Of a DNA stretch of 64,000 nucleotides, positions 59,557 to 64,000 are shown piece by piece (positions within the stretch are counted from its first letter, which is position 1; every line of letters begins with the position of its first letter). Source of the DNA: JAPPHA01 sp965242975. GTDB lineage: Bacteria > Pseudomonadota > Alphaproteobacteria > Rhodobacterales > Rhodobacteraceae. The notes under the pieces are model-generated. The model was not told where the DNA came from, did no database searches, and was given only the letters and a program-made list of their open reading frames with translations. The translations under genes were made by a program, and so were the position numbers. The DNA lies in assembly GCA_965242975.1 (NCBI GenBank), contig CBDETS010000007.1, positions 4,216,001-4,280,000 of the forward strand, written 5' to 3'.

Positions 59557-59723
59557 CGCCCTGCCGGCAGTGTTCCGGTGTCGATCTTCTGTGACGTCCA
59601 TGCATTCATGGCGATCGAGACGTGAAGGAACTTGTACCCGAGATAGGCAGTGAGTGCGGTCAGGATGAGCGCATACATCATGTTGCGGAAGCGCCGGTCC
59701 CGGTCGGTCCTTTCCGGCATCAT
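59553..59723 (-). CDS. Small single-span membrane protein between ccoP and ccoI
   Basis: 56 residues: MMPERTDRDRRFRNMMYALI then one hydrophobic helix (LTALTAYLGYKFLHVSIAM) and a short polar tail. ATGA overlaps at both ends (ccoP stop and ccoI start) argue strongly that it is translated. ccoG and ccoH/fixH normally occupy this place; this ORF is far shorter than FixH (about 150 residues) and I do not see FixH motifs beyond the single N-terminal anchor. Either a shrunken FixH or an unrelated small assembly factor. Confidence 0.7.
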   Translation of the reverse strand: MMPERTDRDRRFRNMMYALILTALTAYLGYKFLHVSIAMNAWTSQKIDTGTLPAGR

Positions 59724-60565
59724 TGCCCGTTGTGAACGTAAAGGGCCAGGCTGCGGATCGCGATCTCGTCGAGGCGATCGTCCCAGGCCGGCATGATGCC
59801 GGACTTCCCGGCCCAGAGAATGTCGAGAACAGCTTCGCGGCTGCTGCCGTAGAGCCAGTCGTCGTCGGTGAGGTTCGGAGCGCCGTTGGCGAGCCCACCG
59901 CGCCCGACATCACCGTGGCAGGACGCGCATTGTGCCGAGAACACCTCTGCACCGGCAGCGGACAGTGCGGCGTCATGCTCGAGTCTGGCAATCTGGAGCA
60001 CGTATTCGGCGACTGAGGCGATGTCGGCCTGAGCGAGCAGCCTGTCGCGTCCGTAGGCCGGCATTACGGAGACACGTGTTTCGTCGTGATCGGCGTTCAC
60101 CCCGTAACGGATCGTCGTGATGATCCCTTCGAGGTCGTTTGGCCAGAGCCAGTCGCCGTCACGCAGGTCGGGGAACCCGGGCTGGCCCCCGAGGTCGCGG
60201 CCATGACAAGCGGCGCAATTGTCGTCGAACAGCACCGCGACCGCGCGGTCGCCAAGGCCTGCTCCGGGCTTGAGTTCCGAGGGAGCTGCCGCGAGCAGGT
60301 CCGAATGCGCCTGACGCCGCCGTTCTTCGGCGTCCTCCACCTCCGCAATGACAGCGGAACGGGAAGAATAGTCGAAAAGTCCCCGTGAATAGTCGGTCAC
60401 ATAGGGAAACGCGGGGAACACGACGAAACAGCCGGCGGCGAACAGCAGGCTGGCGACGTAGAACCAGACGACGGATCGTGGGAGAGGCGTGTCGAGTTCC
60501 CTGATGCCGTTCCATTCATGGCCGGTCGTCTTCTGGCCGGTCAGCGGGTCCGTCTCTACTGGCAA
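59720..60565 (-). CDS. ccoP: cbb3 cytochrome oxidase diheme subunit CcoP
   Basis: Membrane-anchored c-type cytochrome that passes electrons to CcoO. 281 residues. Start appears to be TTG at 60565, overlapping the end of ccoQ by 10 bp; the N-terminal GHEWNGIRELDTPLPR is the conserved CcoP start. One helix about 31-52; heme motifs CAACH at 117-121 and CASCH at 213-217, each with a downstream Met ligand region (VMPA and IMPAW). Confidence 0.93.
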   Translation of the reverse strand: MPVETDPLTGQKTTGHEWNGIRELDTPLPRSVVWFYVASLLFAAGCFVVFPAFPYVTDYSRGLFDYSSRSAVIAEVEDAEERRRQAHSDLLAAAPSELKPGAGLGDRAVAVLFDDNCAACHGRDLGGQPGFPDLRDGDWLWPNDLEGIITTIRYGVNADHDETRVSVMPAYGRDRLLAQADIASVAEYVLQIARLEHDAALSAAGAEVFSAQCASCHGDVGRGGLANGAPNLTDDDWLYGSSREAVLDILWAGKSGIMPAWDDRLDEIAIRSLALYVHNGQ

Positions 60566-60720
60566 GGCGTATCGTCCTCCTCAAGTGGCCATCTGGACGC
60601 ATCCTCGTAGCGCTTGCGGCGGGACGGCCAGTAGGCCCAAACCACCGCAGCGACAAAGAAGACAAGGAGATAGGCCGCCCCCCAGCTCTTGGCGAAAACG
60701 AGCACTGCATCATGGCTCAT
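60556..60720 (-). CDS. ccoQ: cbb3 cytochrome oxidase small subunit CcoQ
   Basis: 54 residues: one membrane helix (SWGAAYLLVFFVAAVVWAYW) followed by the usual PSRRKRYEDASRWPLEEDD tail. Stabilises the oxidase. ATG overlaps the ccoO stop (ATGA) and its end overlaps ccoP. Confidence 0.9.
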   Translation of the reverse strand: MSHDAVLVFAKSWGAAYLLVFFVAAVVWAYWPSRRKRYEDASRWPLEEDDTPCQ

Positions 60721-61448
60721 CGGATCACGTCCTCACGGTTCAGGGCCTCGAAATCGACAAGGGTGCCGAGCACTTGCAGATACGCAACGAGTGCGTCCAT
60801 TTCCGTGACCCGCCGGGGATCGCCGTCGAAGTCACGGACATTCAGGTTGGTGCCGTATCTTTCCGCGAGGTCGTCCTCGAAATCGGCATCCGCATCCGCC
60901 TGGTAGTGGGCATCGCTCGCTGCGCTGGCGATCTGCTCGTCGCTGTATGGCACGCCGGCAAGGGCCAGAGCCCGGAGCGCCTGCGGCATCTGGCGGGTCT
61001 CCAGCAGTCGGTCCGCCAGGAAGGCGTAGCCGGGCATGACCGAACCCCCAACGATCGAGCGCGGGTCCCTGAGATGGGCGACATGCCAGGCATCCGAATA
61101 CTTGCCGCCGATGCGGGCGAGGTCGGGCCCGGTCCGTTTCGACCCCCAGAGGAACGGGTGATCGTACATGCTTTCGGCGGCCAGGCTGAAATGGCCGTAG
61201 CGGTCGACGTCGGATTTCAGCGTGCGGATCATCTGGCTGTGGCAGGCGTAGCACCCTTCGCGCATGTAGATGTCGCGCCCGGCCAGTTCGAGCGGGGTGT
61301 AGGGCCGCATGCCTTCGACCTTTTCGACCGTGTTTTCGATCGTGAACAGCGGCGCGATTTCCACGAGACCGCCGAACGAGGCAACGATGAGGATCATCAC
61401 GGTGAACGCGATCGAGTGCCGTTCGAGCTTCTGGTGGCGTGTCGACAT
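60717..61448 (-). CDS. ccoO: cbb3 cytochrome oxidase monoheme subunit CcoO
   Basis: 243 residues: N-terminal anchor about 12-34, heme motif CYACH at 66-70 followed by SQMIRTL, and GSKRTGPDLARIGGKYSD typical of CcoO. The Met ligand lies in VMPGYAFL. Begins 6 bp after ccoN. Confidence 0.94.
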   Translation of the reverse strand: MSTRHQKLERHSIAFTVMILIVASFGGLVEIAPLFTIENTVEKVEGMRPYTPLELAGRDIYMREGCYACHSQMIRTLKSDVDRYGHFSLAAESMYDHPFLWGSKRTGPDLARIGGKYSDAWHVAHLRDPRSIVGGSVMPGYAFLADRLLETRQMPQALRALALAGVPYSDEQIASAASDAHYQADADADFEDDLAERYGTNLNVRDFDGDPRRVTEMDALVAYLQVLGTLVDFEALNREDVIR

Positions 61449-61454
61449 GGCGGT

Positions 61455-63056
61455 CTACTTGGCTGCGACCATGGCCGGCGTCGTCCGCGCCTTTGCCGGC
61501 CCCCGCACGGTCATGTAGATGTTGTAGGCACCGAGGACCGCACCGACGAAATAGAGAAGACCGCCGAATGCCCGCAGCCAGTAGTAGGGCTTCATCGCTT
61601 CCACGGTGTCGATGAACGCGAATGCGAAATTTCCGCCGTCATCATAGGCCTGCCACATGAGGGCCTGGGTGATGCCGCTGTTCCACATCGCGCCGACGTA
61701 GACCAGGGTTCCGGCGAGAGCGAGCCAGAAGTGCCAGGCCTCGAGACGGAGCGAATAGATCCCTTCCCGTTGCCACAGCCACGGTACCAGCTTGTACATT
61801 GCGCCGAAGGTCATGAAGGCGACCCAGCCGAGTGCTCCTGCATGGACATGCCCGACGGTCCAGTCGGTGTAGTGGCTGAGCGCATTGACCGGCTTGATCG
61901 CCATGAACGAACCTTCGAAGGTCGCCAGGGCATAGAAGAGGATGGCGACCATCATGAACCGTACCGCCGGGTCGGTCCGGACCTTGTCCCACGCTCCGTT
62001 CAGCGTGAACATCCCGTTGAACACCGACGCCCAGCTCGGGATCAGCAGGATGACCGAAGTCGTCATTCCGAGCACCTGCACCCATTCGGGGAGCGCGGTG
62101 TAGTGCAGGTGGTGCGAACCGGCCCAGAGATAGAAGAAGGTGATCCCCCAGAACCCGACGATCGACATGCGGTAGGAGTAGATCGGGCGACCTGCCGCTT
62201 TCGGCAGGAAATAGTAGAGCATCCCCAGGAATCCGGCAGTCAGCAGGAAGCCGACCGCGTTGTGACCGTACCACCATTGCGTCATCGCATCCTGAACACC
62301 GGCAAACAGGGAATAGCTCTTCGGAGTCTCCAACGAAACCGGTACCGCCAGGTTGTTGACCACATGGAGCATCGCGATGACGACGATGAAGGCCAGGTAG
62401 TACCAGTTGGCTACATAGATATGCGGCTCGGCACGGCGCGCCAGCGTGCGCAGGAAGGTTGCCAGGTACCCGAGCCAGGTCACGGTCAGCAGAAGGTCGG
62501 CATACCACTCCGGTTCCGCGTATTCGCGGGACTGGGTGATCCCGAGAGGATAGCCCGTGACCGCGAGCACGACGAACAGATTGTAGAACACGACGACAAG
62601 GAGCGGCAGCGACTCGCCGGCAAGGCGCGCGCGCGATGTGCGCTGGACCACGTAAAACGACGTGCCGATCAACGCGTTGCCGCCGAATCCGAGGACCACG
62701 GCGGTTGTGTGTACCGGCCGCAAACGACCGAAATTCGTCCAGGGCATGTCGCCGTTCAGCACGGGTGCAGCCAGCTGCAGCGACAGGACGACGCCGACGA
62801 GAAACCCGAGAGTCGCCCAGATGACCGCGGCGATCACCGTGAACCTGATGACCGCGTCATTGTATTCCAGTGCCCTGTCCGGTGTGTCCGACGCGTTTTC
62901 GTACAGGTACCGGGCACCCCAGGCGGCCGCGGCCGCGATCAACCAGCCGTGAAGCGCGAAGGCGGGGGTCTTTGCATAGCCGCCGATGGCAACGCCGAGG
63001 ACGAAAAAGCCGATGACCGCGATCCAGCCGGCGAGCCGTTCAATGCTCAGGGCCAT
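61455..63056 (-). CDS. ccoN: cbb3 cytochrome oxidase catalytic subunit CcoN
   Basis: High-affinity oxygen-reducing proton pump. 533 residues from ATG 63056 (MALSIERLAGW), which has GGGCGGAG upstream; the frame to 63110 adds a polar leader. Twelve or more helices; heme/CuB ligands in VHTTAVVLGFGG, WYGHNAVGFLLTAGF (His-Tyr pair expected), GSHHLHYTALP and VGHVHAGALGW. First gene of the ccoNOQP-orf-ccoIS operon. The operon is normally under FNR/ANR or FixK control, but I see no TTGAT-N4-ATCAA box upstream. Confidence 0.95.
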   Translation of the reverse strand: MALSIERLAGWIAVIGFFVLGVAIGGYAKTPAFALHGWLIAAAAAWGARYLYENASDTPDRALEYNDAVIRFTVIAAVIWATLGFLVGVVLSLQLAAPVLNGDMPWTNFGRLRPVHTTAVVLGFGGNALIGTSFYVVQRTSRARLAGESLPLLVVVFYNLFVVLAVTGYPLGITQSREYAEPEWYADLLLTVTWLGYLATFLRTLARRAEPHIYVANWYYLAFIVVIAMLHVVNNLAVPVSLETPKSYSLFAGVQDAMTQWWYGHNAVGFLLTAGFLGMLYYFLPKAAGRPIYSYRMSIVGFWGITFFYLWAGSHHLHYTALPEWVQVLGMTTSVILLIPSWASVFNGMFTLNGAWDKVRTDPAVRFMMVAILFYALATFEGSFMAIKPVNALSHYTDWTVGHVHAGALGWVAFMTFGAMYKLVPWLWQREGIYSLRLEAWHFWLALAGTLVYVGAMWNSGITQALMWQAYDDGGNFAFAFIDTVEAMKPYYWLRAFGGLLYFVGAVLGAYNIYMTVRGPAKARTTPAMVAAK

Positions 63057-63468
63057 GACGCTCCGCCCGTCGTTTCCGCATGCCGACGGATGCCAACGCC
63101 CGAGGCGCAACGACTCCCGGAACAGCCCGCCTGCGTCATGGCGTTCGCCGAAATGGAATCATCGCGCGCATGTCGTGACCCCGGACAGGTATACAAGAAC
63201 CCGGAACGACCCGCGGAGGCATTCCGAAGCACGATCGCAGGGTAGACAACGACCAGAAGAGCTTCAATGTAAAATATGGGAATCCTCGTGCAGGATCGGG
63301 GGATCGGGAGATTTTGGTGAATTCGTGAATTTGCCCGAGCACGGGGAAATGGACGCCGAAACCGGCCCGGCGGTCCTGACGGCTGCAGCAAGACCGACCT
63401 CGGACCGGCCCGCCCCTATCAAGCACACACACTTAACTCCGGGTTGATTTCGTGCGATTCGCCCGGTC
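63057..63468. other. Divergent region upstream of ccoN
   Basis: 412 bp between ccoN (minus) and the DruA-like gene (plus). Should contain both promoters. An AT-rich patch near 63265-63280 could be a minus-strand -10 region; no FNR-type palindrome was found. Confidence 0.35.
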
Positions 63469-64000
63469 ATGCAGATTGGCATGCGGCAGGTCTCGTCGGA
63501 GACGATAGATTGGTTCGGGACGGCCTGCAACGGCGGTGGGTTGTCACGAACGGCGCTGGCCCACGAGTTCTGCGAGCGGGAGAACTGGTACAACCGTGTC
63601 GGCAAGCTGTGCCTTGCGTCGGCGCGCAAGCTTCTGCCGGCGCTTGCGGAGAATCTGGGTGTGCGTCTTCCGGAAGCGGAAGCGCTGGAATTCGATCCCC
63701 ATGCCCGTCCCCCGTCGGACTTCCCCGACCGTTCTGTTTCGTGCCCGCTTCGGGACCTCGGTGCCCTGTCGCTTGAGTTGGTGACGGCACCGGAGGACCG
63801 CCGCCGCTGGGAGGCGATGATCGAGAGCCATCATCCGGAGGGATGGCGCCGCCCGCCGGGCGGGCAGGTCCGGTACTGGGTCCGTTCGGAGCACGACGGG
63901 GTGCTGGGCGGCATCGGCTTCACCGCGGCCGGGATCCAGCTTGGTCCGCGCGACGGCGTCATCGGCTGGTCGGCTGATGCCCGCGTGGCCAACATCGCCA
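63469..64000 (+). CDS. DUF4338/DruA-like protein, cut by the window edge
   Basis: 177 residues visible from ATG 63469, still open at the right edge. N-terminal part (ETIDWFGTACNGGGLSRTAL, HEFCERENWYNRVGKLCLAS, ARKLLPAL) and the later LELVTAPEDRRRWEAMIESH, GGQVRYWVRSEHDGVLGGIG and GPRDGVIGWSADARVANIA follow the DUF4338 pattern, known from DruA of Druantia defence systems and, more often, from proteins carried by insertion sequences. The part beyond the edge is needed to tell which; the mobile-element type is the commoner case. Confidence 0.72.
   Translation, partial: MQIGMRQVSSETIDWFGTACNGGGLSRTALAHEFCERENWYNRVGKLCLASARKLLPALAENLGVRLPEAEALEFDPHARPPSDFPDRSVSCPLRDLGALSLELVTAPEDRRRWEAMIESHHPEGWRRPPGGQVRYWVRSEHDGVLGGIGFTAAGIQLGPRDGVIGWSADARVANIA

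Noticed and set aside
60489..63245. 918-codon open frame on the plus strand opposite ccoNOP
   Set aside because: Exactly antisense to well-supported oxidase genes; its translation is rich in R, H, D, G, E with no motifs, a product of codon bias in GC-rich DNA.
63057..63468. Possible FNR/FixK box upstream of ccoN
   Set aside because: Searched for TTGAT-N4-ATCAA-like palindromes on both strands by eye; none with more than one matching half-site.

Overview
The window looks like a chromosomal segment of a GC-rich alphaproteobacterium. Signs of this are the liv-type ABC operon with an embedded acyl-CoA ligase, a cnoX/Trm112 pair, a UbiH/COQ6-family hydroxylase and a ccoNOQP-ccoIS operon. Coding density is below the bacterial norm. 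Fourteen or so gene-poor stretches of 0.3-1.5 kb separate intact operons, and several hold broken genes: frameshifted xylA, truncated aldehyde dehydrogenase, sulfotransferase, IS1595-type and ISKra4-type transposases, and a pRiA4b ORF-3 scrap. This suggests a genome undergoing decay and rearrangement, possibly host-associated or recently adapted (inference). I see no rRNA, tRNA, CRISPR array or recognisable transcription regulator.

Layout. 0.5-7.1 kb: livHMGF, an AMP-dependent acyl-CoA ligase and a LivK-like binding protein in one tight operon, probably for uptake and CoA activation of a carboxylic acid. 7.9-11.5 kb: a polyamine-type ABC importer (binding protein and two permeases) with no ATPase gene nearby. 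12-16.6 kb: Gfo/Idh oxidoreductase, DegT/DnrJ PLP aminotransferase, a hypothetical protein and an iron-containing alcohol dehydrogenase. 16.8-20.2 kb: a UbiH-like hydroxylase, an IS1595 fragment and a DUF429-nucleotidyltransferase fusion. 20.5-23 kb: insertion-sequence debris and a doubly frameshifted xylA. 23.3-30.6 kb: a minus-strand sugar operon (XylF/H-like ABC importer, lactonase-like amidohydrolase, aldo/keto reductase, truncated aldehyde dehydrogenase, Ldh-type dehydrogenase, HpcH/HpaI aldolase) that resembles a non-phosphorylative deoxysugar pathway.

33.8-51 kb: the most distinctive region. A 2350-residue fully reducing type I polyketide synthase (KS-AT-DH-degenerate MT/KR-ER-KR-ACP) is followed by an 831-residue protein fusing a thioester-reductase domain to a sulfotransferase. 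Upstream lies an RND pump with its membrane fusion protein. A B12-dependent radical SAM enzyme of the HpnP/DUF4070 type faces the cluster, beside a C-terminal remnant of a second sulfotransferase. Together they suggest assembly of a reduced polyketide chain, reductive release to an aldehyde or alcohol, O-sulfation, possible radical methylation of the product or of a membrane lipid, and export. I know of no described pathway with this arrangement, though I could not search.

52-64 kb: a Tat-exported dienelactone hydrolase, exodeoxyribonuclease III, an LCM-type methyltransferase, a DUF2189 membrane protein, and the cbb3 oxidase operon. In that operon a 56-residue membrane ORF occupies the place where ccoG/ccoH usually sit. 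The right edge cuts a DUF4338/DruA-like gene.
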